Source: JASLDZ01 sp038226305 (GTDB lineage Bacteria; Pseudomonadota; Alphaproteobacteria; Caulobacterales; Caulobacteraceae). Taken from it: a stretch of DNA of 64,000 bases. Below, one piece after another: positions 1-8,082 of this stretch (position 1 is its first letter; each line of letters starts with the position of its first letter). The notes under the pieces are model-generated. The model had not been told where the DNA came from. It made no database searches and saw only the letters and a list, made by a program, of their open reading frames with translations. Both the position numbers and the translations under genes were made by a program. The stretch covers positions 62,001 to 126,000 of the forward strand of contig JBBRQN010000002.1 in assembly GCA_038226305.1 (NCBI GenBank), given 5' to 3'.

Positions 1-2
1 CC

Positions 3-107
3 CACCGCGCCGCGCCCACCTACTTCAACGTGCGCAAAACCTCGATCTATGGCGGCTCCAACGAGATTCAGCGCAACATCATCGCCAAGATGGTGCTGGG
101 CCTCTGA
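3..107 (+). CDS. Acyl-CoA dehydrogenase, C-terminal fragment
   Basis: Only the last 34 residues are inside the window; the gene starts before base 1. They contain the motif IYGGSNEIQRNIIAKMVLGL, the usual C-terminus of acyl-CoA dehydrogenases, which lines the FAD and acyl-CoA pocket. The family oxidises acyl-CoA to trans-2-enoyl-CoA using FAD and electron-transfer flavoprotein. A second acyl-CoA dehydrogenase follows at 837, so the two may be the large and small subunits of a heteromeric enzyme (pimeloyl-CoA dehydrogenase-like pairs are arranged this way). The family call is firm; substrate and pairing are inference. Confidence 0.85.
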   Translation, partial: HRAAPTYFNVRKTSIYGGSNEIQRNIIAKMVLGL

Positions 108-108
108 C

Positions 109-735
109 GTGACGCGGTTGCATGCGGCGGCCGCGGCGGGCGGGCTCTTTCTGCTCACCGCCGCGGGTTCGGCTCGCGCCGAGTCCGTGACGGTTTGCGC
201 TTAGTCTCAAACGCTGCCGCAGGCCCCCCAAGCGTTTCTCGACGCTTATGCCTTGAACCCCGCCAGAGCCGTGAAGCTTTTGAGCACCCGCGCTCCCCAG
301 CTGGCGGTGTTCGTGGCGACCTGCGCCGCCACGCGCGATGTGCCGCCCGCCTGAGTGCAGGCAGCCATCGTCTCGCAGGCGCGGCAGGACGGCGCGCTTT
401 ATGTGATATCGCGCTCCAAGGGGATCGACCGCACGGCGCTCGACGCAGCCTGGAACGGCGCGCCCCCTGCCGCGCGATATTGCGCCCGCGCAACGGCTTC
501 CCGGACCCTCGGCCTGAGCGAGGTCTGCACAGACTCTGCCGCGCCCGTCGCCTTCCTGGCGCCCCTCAAACTGTCCCTAGGAGGGGCGGATCGGCCGGCC
601 GCGCAACAGGCTCTGGCCTGTTTCACCGCCAAAGCGCAGGGCGAATGGGCCGAGGCGCTGATCGCCAAGGTGAAGGCCTCCGGGCCGCCCCCCGCCTCCA
701 AGCCGACGGCCGCGAAAGCCCAGCCGCGGCGCTGA
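109..735 (+). pseudogene. Exported protein gene with two in-frame stop codons
   Basis: Starting at GTG 109, one base after the stop of the preceding dehydrogenase, the frame encodes a clear signal peptide (hydrophobic run, then AGSARA-E). It is cut by TAG at 202-204 and TGA at 352-354, but stays in the same frame to TGA 733-735. Without the stops the product would be about 208 residues with several cysteines and a Pro/Lys/Ala-rich tail. There is no frameshift, so the damage is two nonsense changes. A GTG at 355 directly after the second stop could start the last 126 codons, but without a signal peptide. I do not recognise the family. Sequencing error or recoding cannot be excluded. Confidence 0.6.
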
Positions 736-836
736 GCTGCGAGCGGCTCCCTCTTGCCTTGAGGCGTCGTTTCCTGTCGATGTCCGCAGACACGCCGCAG
801 GGCGCAGGCGCACTGAATGCGGCCAGAGGACTAGGG

Positions 837-1988
837 ATGAACTTCGACTTCACCGACGAACAGACCATGCTGCGCGACAGCCTCGGCCGTTTCATCGCGG
901 ACCGTTATGACTTCGACGCCCGCAAGAAGATCGTGCACTCCGAAGCCGGCTGGTCGCCCGACGCCTGGAAGGCGTTCGCCGAAGAGCTCGGCATCCTGGG
1001 CGCCCCCTTCACCGAGGAGCAGGGCGGCCTGGGTGGCGGCGCGGTCGACAACATGGTCGTGATGGAGGAGATCGGCAAAGGCCTCGTGGTCGAACCCTAT
1101 CTCGGCACGGTGGTGATCGGCGGCGGCTTCCTGAAGCGCGCGGGCGGCGATCTGGCCGACGAGCTGATCCCCGGTATCATCGGCGGCGAAGTCATCGGGG
1201 CCTTCGCCTACGCCGAGCCCAAGGGTCGCTACGACCTGGCCGACCTTGAGACGACCGCCCGCAAGGACGGCTCGGGCTATGTGCTCAACGGCCGCAAGGC
1301 CGTGGTCGTCGGCGCGCCCTGGGCGACGCACCTCTTCGTCACCGCCCGGACCGGCGGGTCGCGTCGCGACAAGGACGGCGTGTCGGTGTTCGTGGTCGAG
1401 AAGGCCGCCGCCGGCATGAACACCCGCGACTACCCCACCGTCGACGGCCGTCGCGCTTCCGAGATCAGCTTTGAGAACACCCCCGCCCGCCTCCTCGGCG
1501 ACGAGGGCTCTGGCCTGCCGCTGATTGAGCAGGTGACCGACGAGGCCATCGCCGCCATCTGTGCCGAGGCCGTGGGCTGCATGCGCCGCCTGCACGCCGA
1601 CACGCTCGACTATTCGAAGCAGCGCGTTCAGTTCAAGACGCCCATCGCCAACTTCCAGGTGCTGCAGCACCGCATGGTGGACATGTTCACCTCGCTCGAA
1701 CTGTCCAACTCCATGACCTACATGGTCACCCTCAAGCTCGAAGCCGAGCCGAAGGAGCGGGCGAAAGCGGCCAGCGCCGCCAAGGTGCAGATCGCCAAGG
1801 CCTGCCGCTTCGTGGGGCAGAGCGCGGTGCAGATCCACGGCGGGATGGGCATGACCGACGAACTGGCGCTGGGTCACTACTTCAAGCGCGCCACCATCAT
1901 CGAAGGCCTGTTCGGCGACCTCGATCACCACCTGCGCCGCTATGAGGCCCTGAGCCTCGGCGCGCCGGGCAAGCGCCTCGCCGCCTGA
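837..1988 (+). CDS. Acyl-CoA dehydrogenase (small-subunit-like)
   Basis: This 383-residue FAD enzyme has the normal acyl-CoA dehydrogenase length and order: helical N-domain (FTDEQTMLRDSLGRF), central beta domain and C-terminal helical domain with QIHGGMGMTDELALGHYFKRA. The ATG at 837 fits the usual N-terminus; the frame extends upstream only into non-homologous sequence. It resembles the small-subunit type (PimD-like) found next to a second acyl-CoA dehydrogenase, and one lies upstream at 3-107. The expected role is beta-oxidation of a carboxylated, branched or ring-derived acyl-CoA. The substrate is unknown. Confidence 0.85.
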   Translation: MNFDFTDEQTMLRDSLGRFIADRYDFDARKKIVHSEAGWSPDAWKAFAEELGILGAPFTEEQGGLGGGAVDNMVVMEEIGKGLVVEPYLGTVVIGGGFLKRAGGDLADELIPGIIGGEVIGAFAYAEPKGRYDLADLETTARKDGSGYVLNGRKAVVVGAPWATHLFVTARTGGSRRDKDGVSVFVVEKAAAGMNTRDYPTVDGRRASEISFENTPARLLGDEGSGLPLIEQVTDEAIAAICAEAVGCMRRLHADTLDYSKQRVQFKTPIANFQVLQHRMVDMFTSLELSNSMTYMVTLKLEAEPKERAKAASAAKVQIAKACRFVGQSAVQIHGGMGMTDELALGHYFKRATIIEGLFGDLDHHLRRYEALSLGAPGKRLAA

Positions 1989-1992
1989 CCCT

Positions 1993-2859
1993 ATGGAAGG
2001 CCGGGAGAGCCTCTCGGCCCGACTGAGACGGGAGTGGGCGGCCGCGGTCGTTTTCGTTCGCACCGCGCCCGAGCGGGGCCGCCTCGCTCGCTCCAACGCC
2101 CGGATGCACGCCCGGGCGGGGGCGAGCTACGTCGCGGGCTGGTTCAGCCTGTGGGAAGCGGTGCTCGACTTTGCGATCCTCCTCCTCGTGATCGTGGCGT
2201 GCGCAGACGCCCTGGCTCCGCGCACGGATCTGGCATGGAAGCCCCTGACGCTTCGCGATCCGGTCGGCCCGTTCACGAGGCAGAAGCTGGCGCGGGTCGG
2301 CGGCGCGCCCGGTGCGCCTCGCGATCGGGCGTTGGCGGGCGACCAGTGCCGGGCGTTCCTGGCGCGGGAGGGCATCACCTTCACGCCCACGCCGATCGCG
2401 TCGGACAGGGTCGAGTGCGCCGTGCCTGACGCGATCTCGCTCAGCGCTGAGGCGCGGCTCTCGCCTGCGGCCGCGCCGATGGATTGCGGCCTCGCCTCGG
2501 CCTACCTCGTGTGGGAGCGGCAGGTGGTCGAACCCGCGGCCCGGCGGTTCTTCGCCGCGGATGTGGAACAGGTGAACACCATCGGCATCCACCAGTGCCG
2601 ACCCATAGCCCGCACGCAGCGCCTGAGCGAACACGCCCAGGCCAAGGCGATGGACGTGGCCTCGTTCACGCTCACCAACGGCCAGACGGTGGTGGTGGCG
2701 AAGGATTGGGCCGACCCGGGGGCCAAGGGCCAGTTCCTCCACGCCCTGCGGGACGGGGCCTGCAAGACCTTCTCCGGCGGCGCCCTCTCCCCCGACTACA
2801 ACGCCGACCACCACGACCACCTGCATTTGGACGTCGGCGGATACGGGGTGTGCGGCTAA
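1993..2859 (+). CDS. Extensin-like C-terminal domain protein
   Basis: The 288-residue protein has one N-terminal membrane segment (about residues 50-70, WFSLWEAVLDFAILLLVIVA) and a periplasmic extensin-like C-terminal domain (PF06904 type). Visible motifs are QCRAFLAREGI, the cysteine in APMDCGLASAY, the SEHAQAKAMDVASF block and the terminal HHDHLHLD. The SxH...AxD and HxHxD pattern recalls LAS/M15 zinc peptidases acting on peptidoglycan, so a cell-wall role is plausible but not proven. It starts 4 bases after the dehydrogenase stop and its stop overlaps the stop of the convergent EamA gene. Confidence 0.75.
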   Translation: MEGRESLSARLRREWAAAVVFVRTAPERGRLARSNARMHARAGASYVAGWFSLWEAVLDFAILLLVIVACADALAPRTDLAWKPLTLRDPVGPFTRQKLARVGGAPGAPRDRALAGDQCRAFLAREGITFTPTPIASDRVECAVPDAISLSAEARLSPAAAPMDCGLASAYLVWERQVVEPAARRFFAADVEQVNTIGIHQCRPIARTQRLSEHAQAKAMDVASFTLTNGQTVVVAKDWADPGAKGQFLHALRDGACKTFSGGALSPDYNADHHDHLHLDVGGYGVCG

Positions 2860-3779
2860 GCTTCTCCCGGCGGCTTCGACTTCGCCACCGTCTGCGCCAG
2901 AACCACCCCGCCCAGCGCCAGAAGGGCGCCCAGTGCCTGCACCGGATTCACCGCTTCGCCGAAAACGGCCCATCCAAGGGCGGCCGCCACCACCGGCTGC
3001 ACGAGCACCACCACGGCCGCGAGGGCCGTGGGCAGACGCCCCAGCGCCCAGGCGATGGAGCCCTGCCCGGTCACGTGCATCAGCCCGAGCCCCATGCAGG
3101 CCGCCCAGCCGATGAGCGTCGCGGGCAGGAGCGGCTCCTTCAGAACGACCACGGCCACGAGGAGGAGCGGGATGCCGCAGACGCTCGACACCAGCATGAC
3201 CTTGGCGGTGCCCATGGTTTCCCGCGCCCGCCGCACCGCCAGGAAGTAGCCCGAGTACCAGAGCGCCGTGGAGGCGGAGAGGATGTCGCCCAAGAGAGGA
3301 TTCGCCCCCTCCGGCAGGGGCCCCCGCCGCGCCAGGGCCATCACCACCGCGCCGCCCACCGCAAGCGTCAGCCCGGCCGCCAGCCGCCGGGTGGGTCGCT
3401 CTCCGAAAAGGAGCCAGGCCGCCACCGCCACGATCACCGGGGTGAGGTTCGACAGCACGGTGGCGTTGGCCACGCTCGTGTAGCGCACCCCGTAGTGCCA
3501 GAAGGCCAGATCGCCCGCGAACATGGCCCCCGCCAGCCACGCCACGCCCGGTGCCTTGAACAGCGGCCCCCGAGCCGCGCCATCGGGTGCGCGCCGCCGC
3601 TCCACCAAGGCCAGCACCAGAATGATCGGCAGGGCGAAGGTCAGGCGCCACAGGCCGATGGCCGAGGGCCCTGCGGCTGCCAGCCGGATCATCACCGGGC
3701 CGCAGCCGATCACGCTGGCGCCGAAGACGAGTACGGCCAGCGCCCGGCGGTCTGTGGTCGAGGGAAGGGCGGCGGACAT
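2856..3779 (-). CDS. EamA/DMT-family transporter
   Basis: The 307-residue integral membrane protein shows about ten hydrophobic segments in two EamA repeats, the architecture of drug/metabolite transporters. The repeat signatures are SVANATVLSNLTPVIVAVAAWLLFGE in the first half and ALAAVVVLVQPVVAAALGWAVFGE in the second. These carriers usually export amino acids or metabolites; the substrate here is unknown. ATG 3779 begins MSAALPSTTDRR just before the first membrane helix; longer in-frame starts would add hydrophilic sequence overlapping gluQ. It is convergent with the extensin-like gene (four-base overlap). Confidence 0.85.
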   Translation of the reverse strand: MSAALPSTTDRRALAVLVFGASVIGCGPVMIRLAAAGPSAIGLWRLTFALPIILVLALVERRRAPDGAARGPLFKAPGVAWLAGAMFAGDLAFWHYGVRYTSVANATVLSNLTPVIVAVAAWLLFGERPTRRLAAGLTLAVGGAVVMALARRGPLPEGANPLLGDILSASTALWYSGYFLAVRRARETMGTAKVMLVSSVCGIPLLLVAVVVLKEPLLPATLIGWAACMGLGLMHVTGQGSIAWALGRLPTALAAVVVLVQPVVAAALGWAVFGEAVNPVQALGALLALGGVVLAQTVAKSKPPGEA

Positions 3780-3807
3780 GGTCGAGGGCTCCGGGGCAGC
3801 CCTTGTT

Positions 3808-4713
3808 TCAGGCGTCGCCCGCCAGCGCCACCCCCGCCAGGTCCCGGGCCAGGGCCCGGGCGGCGTCAGCGGTTCTGGGTGCCGCCACGCCCGCCTGCCG
3901 CAGGTCCGCCAGGCTCCGCGCGCCGTTGCGCTTGGCCAACCGGCTGCCGTCAGGGCCGAGCACGAGGGGGTGGTGACGATAGGCTGGCGTGGGCAGACCC
4001 AGCAGGGCCTGCAGCAGCCGCTGCACGTGCGTGGCCTCGAACAGGTCGTCACCCCGGATCACGTGGGTCACCCCCTGCAGGGCGTCATCGACGGTGACCG
4101 CGAGGTGGTAGGCCACGCCCCCGTCCTTGCGGGCGAGCACGATGTCGCCCAGCCGTTCTGGCGCGGCGGTCTGCAGCCCGTGCTCGCCGTTTGGCCCCTG
4201 GCTCTGCTCCTCGAAGCCCAAGCCGCTCCAGCCTCCGAGCCGGGCGCGGGCCTGATCGAGCGAGAGCCGCCAGGCGAACGCTTCGCCTGCTGCCACCCGC
4301 GCCGCCTCCTCTTCAGGCGCAAGGGGGCCGCCTCGGAACACTGTGCCTTCAGCCCCTTCGCCGGGGCCGTGCGGGGCCGAGGTCATGGCCTCCAGCACCT
4401 CCCGGCGGGTACGGAAGCAGCGATAGGCGAGGCCGGCGTCGATCAGAGTCTGCAGGGCTGAGCGGTAGGTGCCCATGTGGTCCGACTGGCGGCGCACCGG
4501 CGTCTCCCACTCGATCCCGAGCCAGGCGAGGTCGGCGAGGATGCCAGCCTCGAATTCCGGCCGGGCGCGAGTGGCGTCGATGTCCTCGATGCGCAGCAGG
4601 AAGCGGCCACCCGCCTCGGCGGCGGCGGCGTGGGCGGTCAGGGCGCTGACGGCATGGCCCAGATGCAGCCGCCCGGTGGGGGAGGGGGCGAAACGGGTGA
4701 CGAAGCCGGTCAG
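3808..4713 (-). CDS. gluQ: Glutamyl-Q tRNA(Asp) synthetase
   Basis: GluQRS is a truncated GluRS-like enzyme that attaches glutamate to queuosine-34 of tRNA-Asp. The product has the Rossmann start TRFAPSPTGRLHLGH (HIGH-type motif), RIEDID, RGDDL and the GluQ-typical loop LAKRNGARSL in place of KMSKS, and lacks an anticodon-binding domain. The zinc-site region reads YRCFRTRREV, so part of the usual Cys set is missing. No ATG, GTG or TTG lies between the upstream TetR stop (4733) and the conserved FVTRFAPSPTG; CTG at 4713 is the best start by alignment. The first downstream ATGs would delete the HIGH region. Identity is firm, start unsure. Confidence 0.85.
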   Translation of the reverse strand: MTGFVTRFAPSPTGRLHLGHAVSALTAHAAAAEAGGRFLLRIEDIDATRARPEFEAGILADLAWLGIEWETPVRRQSDHMGTYRSALQTLIDAGLAYRCFRTRREVLEAMTSAPHGPGEGAEGTVFRGGPLAPEEEAARVAAGEAFAWRLSLDQARARLGGWSGLGFEEQSQGPNGEHGLQTAAPERLGDIVLARKDGGVAYHLAVTVDDALQGVTHVIRGDDLFEATHVQRLLQALLGLPTPAYRHHPLVLGPDGSRLAKRNGARSLADLRQAGVAAPRTADAARALARDLAGVALAGDA

Positions 4714-4732
4714 GTCCGTGCCGCCGAAGCGC

Positions 4733-5365
4733 TCAGCGGCCGCTGAGGTGCCCGATCTGCGCGAAGGCGGCCCGATAGAAGGCGAGCTTGCCGCCCATAG
4801 CCTCGATCAAGGGCTTGAAGCCGTCCGAATCCGCCAGCTCGGCCATGCCGTGGGCGGCGCAGTAGAGGGCGGCGGTGGTGATGTGCAGGCCGATCTCGTC
4901 GTCGGCCGTGCCGACGCCACTGGCGATCAGGGCGTCGCGCACCAGTTCGTAGGGGCGATTCGGGTTGGTCTGGATCACCGCCTCGTGGTCGGGGAAGGAG
5001 TCCTTCACCCGCGAGCACTCGGTCATCACGCGGTAGAGGGCGGCGTTCTCCTGGCTGAACACCACATAGGCCACGCCCATGGCCGTGAGCTTGTCCTGAG
5101 GCTCGGCGTCGCGGGCCTTGCGCATGGCGGCCCCCAGCTCGACGAAGCCCTCATGCGCCACGGCGGCCAGCAACTCGGCCTTGTCGCGGAAGTGGTGGTA
5201 GGGGGCGGCGGGGCTGACCCCGGCCTCGCGCGCGACGGCCCGCAGGGAGAGGGCGAGCTGGCCTTCCTGCACCATGATCTTGCGCGCGGCCGTGAGCAGC
5301 GCGCGGCGCAGGTCGCCATGATGGTAGGGGCGCGCCTCGGAAAGGGCGGCGGCGGAACTGGACAT
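4733..5365 (-). CDS. TetR/AcrR-family transcriptional regulator (WHG C-terminus)
   Basis: This 210-residue repressor-type protein has an N-terminal helix-turn-helix (LLTAARKIMVQEGQLALSLRAVAREAGVSPAAPYHHFRDKAELLAAVA) and a ligand domain of the WHG type. ATG 5365 gives MSSSAAALSEARPYHHGDLR; ATG 5377 would add four residues. It is divergent from the DNA glycosylase gene and lies 19 bases upstream of gluQ on the same strand, with which it may be cotranscribed. The ligand and targets cannot be read from the sequence. Confidence 0.85.
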   Translation of the reverse strand: MSSSAAALSEARPYHHGDLRRALLTAARKIMVQEGQLALSLRAVAREAGVSPAAPYHHFRDKAELLAAVAHEGFVELGAAMRKARDAEPQDKLTAMGVAYVVFSQENAALYRVMTECSRVKDSFPDHEAVIQTNPNRPYELVRDALIASGVGTADDEIGLHITTAALYCAAHGMAELADSDGFKPLIEAMGGKLAFYRAAFAQIGHLSGR

Positions 5366-5460
5366 CCGAAGCACCATAGACCGATGCGCGGCCTGTGAAT
5401 ACGCGGCTGATCGGCTCGGCTGCCGCTTGCGCTTGGCGGTGGCGGCGGGTTTACGAAGGC

Positions 5461-6135
5461 GTGTCAGACGCTTCAGCGCCCCCGCCGCCCTTCGACCTGG
5501 CATCCGCCTGCGTAGCGGTGGGCCGGCTGGACCCGGCGCTGGCCGCGATGGCGGGGTCGCTGCCTCCGATGGTGCAACGGACCTGCCCGCCCGGGGTGGC
5601 GGGGCTCGTGTGGATGGTCATCGGCCAGCAGGTTTCCACCGTGTCGGCCCGGGCGGTATGGGATCGGTTGCAGGCGGTCACGGGCGGGGTGAGCGCGACC
5701 TCGCTCATGGCCCTCGACGACGAACGTTTCCGGGCCTGCGGCTTCTCCCGCCAGAAGACCGCCTACGCCCGGGCGCTGGCCCAGGCCGAGCTTTCCGGGG
5801 AGCTCGACATGGCGGCCGTGGCCCGGCTCGACGACCTCTCCGCCCTCGCCACGCTGCTGCGCCTCAAGGGGATCGGTCGCTGGACCGCCGAGGCCTATCT
5901 GATGATGGGCGAGGGGCGGGGAGACCTCTTCCCAGGGGGCGACATCGCTCTGCAGGAAGCCGTGCGCTGGCTCGACGGCCTGCCCGCCCGCCCCGACACC
6001 CGGGAGACCTACACCCGGGCGGAGCGCTGGCGGCCGCACCGCACCGCGGCCTCGCACATCCTGTGGGCGTGGTATGTGGCGGTGAAGGCGGGCGAGGTCC
6101 CGCATCCCCTGACCCCTGCAGATGAGCCCGCCTGA
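5461..6135 (+). CDS. AlkA-type DNA-3-methyladenine glycosylase
   Basis: The protein belongs to the HhH-GPD base-excision glycosylases, which remove alkylated purines. The helix-hairpin-helix is LLRLKGIGRWTAEAYLMM, followed by the GPD-type loop GDLFPGGDIALQEAVRWL with the catalytic aspartate. GTG 5461 (VSDASAPPPPF) gives 224 residues; GTG 5395 would add 22 residues of arginine/alanine-rich sequence and overlap the regulator's promoter region, so I prefer the shorter form. It is translationally coupled (TGATG) to the esterase gene. A second alkylation-repair gene, ogt, lies about 10 kb downstream. Confidence 0.82.
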   Translation: MSDASAPPPPFDLASACVAVGRLDPALAAMAGSLPPMVQRTCPPGVAGLVWMVIGQQVSTVSARAVWDRLQAVTGGVSATSLMALDDERFRACGFSRQKTAYARALAQAELSGELDMAAVARLDDLSALATLLRLKGIGRWTAEAYLMMGEGRGDLFPGGDIALQEAVRWLDGLPARPDTRETYTRAERWRPHRTAASHILWAWYVAVKAGEVPHPLTPADEPA

Positions 6136-6836
6136 TGCGCCCCCTCGACGGACCGAGACAGCCCCCTGCATCCGGCGGTGCGCCCCGGCAGATCGTGATC
6201 CTGGCGCACGGCTACGGCTCCAACGGGGAAGACCTGATCGGCCTGGCTCCGCTGTTCGCCAAGGCCCTGCCGCACGCCGCCTTCGTCTCGCCAAACGCGC
6301 CGGAAGCCGTGCCCGGGTATCAGGGCGGCTATCAGTGGTTCCCCATCTCGCGCCTCGATCCCGTGGCGATGGGCGTGGGCGTGCGGGCGGCGGCGGGCGC
6401 GCTCGACCGATTCATCGATGCCGAGCTCACCCGATGGTCGCTGCCGCCGAGCGCCTGCGCCCTGGTGGGGTTCTCACAGGGCACCATGATGGCCCTGCAC
6501 GTGGGCCTGCGCCGGGCGGAGACGCTGGGGGCCGTGGTCGGCTACTCCGGAGTGCTGACCGCGCCCGAGAGGCTGGGTGCGGAGATCAGGAGCCGACCGC
6601 CCGTGTTCCTGGCTCACGGCGACCGGGACGATGTGGTGCCCATCCACGCCCTGGCCGCCGCCCGCGACGGGCTGGCGCAGGCGGGGGTGGGCTGCCGCTG
6701 GCTGATTTCGCCCGGACTTCCCCACTCCATCGGGCAGGACGGGCTGGCCGTGGGCGCAGCGTTCCTGAAGGCCTCGCTGGCAGGGCGGATGCAGGAGTGG
6801 GAGGGGCCGTCCGCACGGGGCGCCAACGCCGCTTAG
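6135..6836 (+). CDS. Phospholipase/carboxylesterase family hydrolase
   Basis: The 233-residue protein is a compact cytosolic alpha/beta-hydrolase of the phospholipase/carboxylesterase family (Abhydrolase_2). Visible are the oxyanion-hole HGYGSNGED, the nucleophile elbow GFSQG with Ser114, the acid in HGDRDDVVP (about Asp165) and the base in LPHSIGQDG (His197). Length is normal. Such enzymes hydrolyse short acyl esters or lysophospholipids; the natural substrate is not evident. The start ATG overlaps the stop of the glycosylase gene (TGATG), so the two are cotranscribed. Confidence 0.85.
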   Translation: MRPLDGPRQPPASGGAPRQIVILAHGYGSNGEDLIGLAPLFAKALPHAAFVSPNAPEAVPGYQGGYQWFPISRLDPVAMGVGVRAAAGALDRFIDAELTRWSLPPSACALVGFSQGTMMALHVGLRRAETLGAVVGYSGVLTAPERLGAEIRSRPPVFLAHGDRDDVVPIHALAAARDGLAQAGVGCRWLISPGLPHSIGQDGLAVGAAFLKASLAGRMQEWEGPSARGANAA

Positions 6837-6970
6837 GCGTCATTCTCCCGTCGCCGAATCTGTCCTAGGGTCGGCTTGCGGCTCACGCTGCACGCATGAG
6901 GAGCTTCGTCTTCCACCACGCGGTCAGAACCATCGTCGCTCGCTCCTCCCTCGTTTGGGGAGGCTGAGGC

Positions 6971-7531
6971 ATGCAGGTGCTCGAGAAGCCCCCGTCGGGT
7001 TGGCCCGCGCTCGTGCTCAACGCCGATTTCCGGCCCCTGTCCTACTATCCCCTGTCCACCTGGGGCTGGCAGGACGTGATCAAGGCGGTGTTCCTGGAGC
7101 GGGTGGACGTGGTCTCCACCTACGACCAGCTGGTGCGCTCTCCCTCTTTCGAGATGCGCCTGCCCAGTGTGGTGGCGCTGAAGACCTTCATCCCGCAGGA
7201 CCGGGCACCCGCCTTCACCCGTTTCAACCTGTTCCTGCGCGACGCCTTCGCCTGCCAGTACTGCGGTGCCGGGGAAGACCTGACCTTCGACCACATCATG
7301 CCAAGGTCGAGAGGGGGCCGCACGAGCTGGGAGAACATCGTCACCGCCTGTGCGCCCTGCAATCTCACCAAAGGCGGCCGCACGCCGAAGGAGGCGCACA
7401 TGCACCCCGCCCGCGCCGCCCGCCGCCCGACCATGTACGAGCTGCAGGACCTGGGTCGCCGGTTCCCGCCGAACCACCTCCACCAGAGCTGGGTCGACTA
7501 CCTCTACTGGGACATCGAGCTCGAGCCCTGA
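6971..7531 (+). CDS. HNH endonuclease family protein
   Basis: This 186-residue protein contains an HNH domain with paired zinc-type cysteines: CQYCGAGEDLTFDHIMPRSRGG, then NIVTACAPCNLTKGG. This CxxC...DHxxPxSxGG...N...CxxCN arrangement is that of chromosomally encoded stand-alone HNH proteins widespread in alphaproteobacteria, whose role is not settled. No restriction methyltransferase or phage gene is adjacent. The ATG is preceded by a GGAGGC-type ribosome binding site at about 6959-6964. The stop overlaps the left arm of a terminator hairpin. Confidence 0.85.
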   Translation: MQVLEKPPSGWPALVLNADFRPLSYYPLSTWGWQDVIKAVFLERVDVVSTYDQLVRSPSFEMRLPSVVALKTFIPQDRAPAFTRFNLFLRDAFACQYCGAGEDLTFDHIMPRSRGGRTSWENIVTACAPCNLTKGGRTPKEAHMHPARAARRPTMYELQDLGRRFPPNHLHQSWVDYLYWDIELEP

Positions 7532-7560
7532 CGGCACCGCGCAAGCCTGCGCAGTGCCGT
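7531..7560. terminator. Stem-loop terminator between convergent genes
   Basis: Outer arms ACGGCAC (7531-7537) and GTGCCGT (7554-7560) pair. A C/A mismatch follows, then an inner stem GCGCA/TGCGC with loop AGCC. It lies immediately after the HNH gene and before the end of the convergent minus-strand gene. The T-run is short (TTGGGTT). Confidence 0.7.
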
Positions 7561-7575
7561 TGGGTTCGCGTCGGT

Positions 7576-7998
7576 TCAGCCCATCATGCCGTCGAGCTGG
7601 TCGAGCTGCTTGTTCAGGAGCTCGCGATCCCAGTCGCGCAGCTCGCCGCCGTGGCGGGCGCGGCGATAGCGGGCCTCGCCCTTGATCTTCGACAGCATGG
7701 CGGCGGCCCGGCGGTTGTGCCCCACCTTGGCCGAGGCGGCGGCGATGCGGGCATCCACGTCGCGGAAGGCGGGGCCCTGAACGTTGGCGGTGTAGCCCGT
7801 GTCGGCGTTGGCCGTAGTGGGGGGAGTGGTCGCCGTCGAGGGATTGGCGACGGGTGCCGCGGCGGTGGTGCCGACCACGGCGATGGGCTGGCCACGCCCG
7901 TTTTCGATCACGGTGGTTGTGCTGGTCGCCTGGGCGAAGGCGGGCCCCGCGATCAGGGCGGCGAGGGAAAGGGCGGCGAGGGGGGCGGCGATCTTCAC
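7576..7998 (-). CDS. Small exported protein of unknown function
   Basis: The product is 140 residues from GTG 7998, which has a good GGAG ribosome binding site upstream. It begins with a Sec signal peptide (MKIAAPLAALSLAALIAGPAFAQA). A Thr/Ala/Pro-rich linker (about residues 25-75) follows, then a charged helical C-terminus (FRDVDARIAAASAKV...LLNKQLDQLDGMMG). It is probably a soluble periplasmic protein. I do not recognise a family. It is the last gene of the minus-strand group with coq7, dsbB and yqaA, but is separated from coq7 by 84 bases. Confidence 0.7.
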   Translation of the reverse strand: MKIAAPLAALSLAALIAGPAFAQATSTTTVIENGRGQPIAVVGTTAAAPVANPSTATTPPTTANADTGYTANVQGPAFRDVDARIAAASAKVGHNRRAAAMLSKIKGEARYRRARHGGELRDWDRELLNKQLDQLDGMMG

Positions 7999-8082
7999 GG
8001 GCGTTCTCCGGGTGGTCTTGAGGCTTGGCTGTTGAACGCGTGACCTGCCGGAGGGATGCGCACAGCCTCCTGCGTCAGGCGG

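Noticed and set aside
831..2096. Long open frame on the minus strand opposite the acyl-CoA dehydrogenase
   Set aside because: It is antisense to a well-matched dehydrogenase and has the His/Gly/Val-rich composition typical of shadow frames in GC-rich DNA.
2484..4097. A 537-codon plus-strand frame across the extensin and EamA genes
   Set aside because: It overlaps two convincing genes and gluQ in other frames; the product is Arg/Pro/Gly/His-rich, an artefact of high GC.
6896..6967. A 23-codon frame (MRSFVFHHAVRTIV...) ending 3 bases before the HNH gene
   Set aside because: It could be a leader peptide, but it has no clear ribosome binding site and overlaps the binding site of the HNH gene; no support beyond position.
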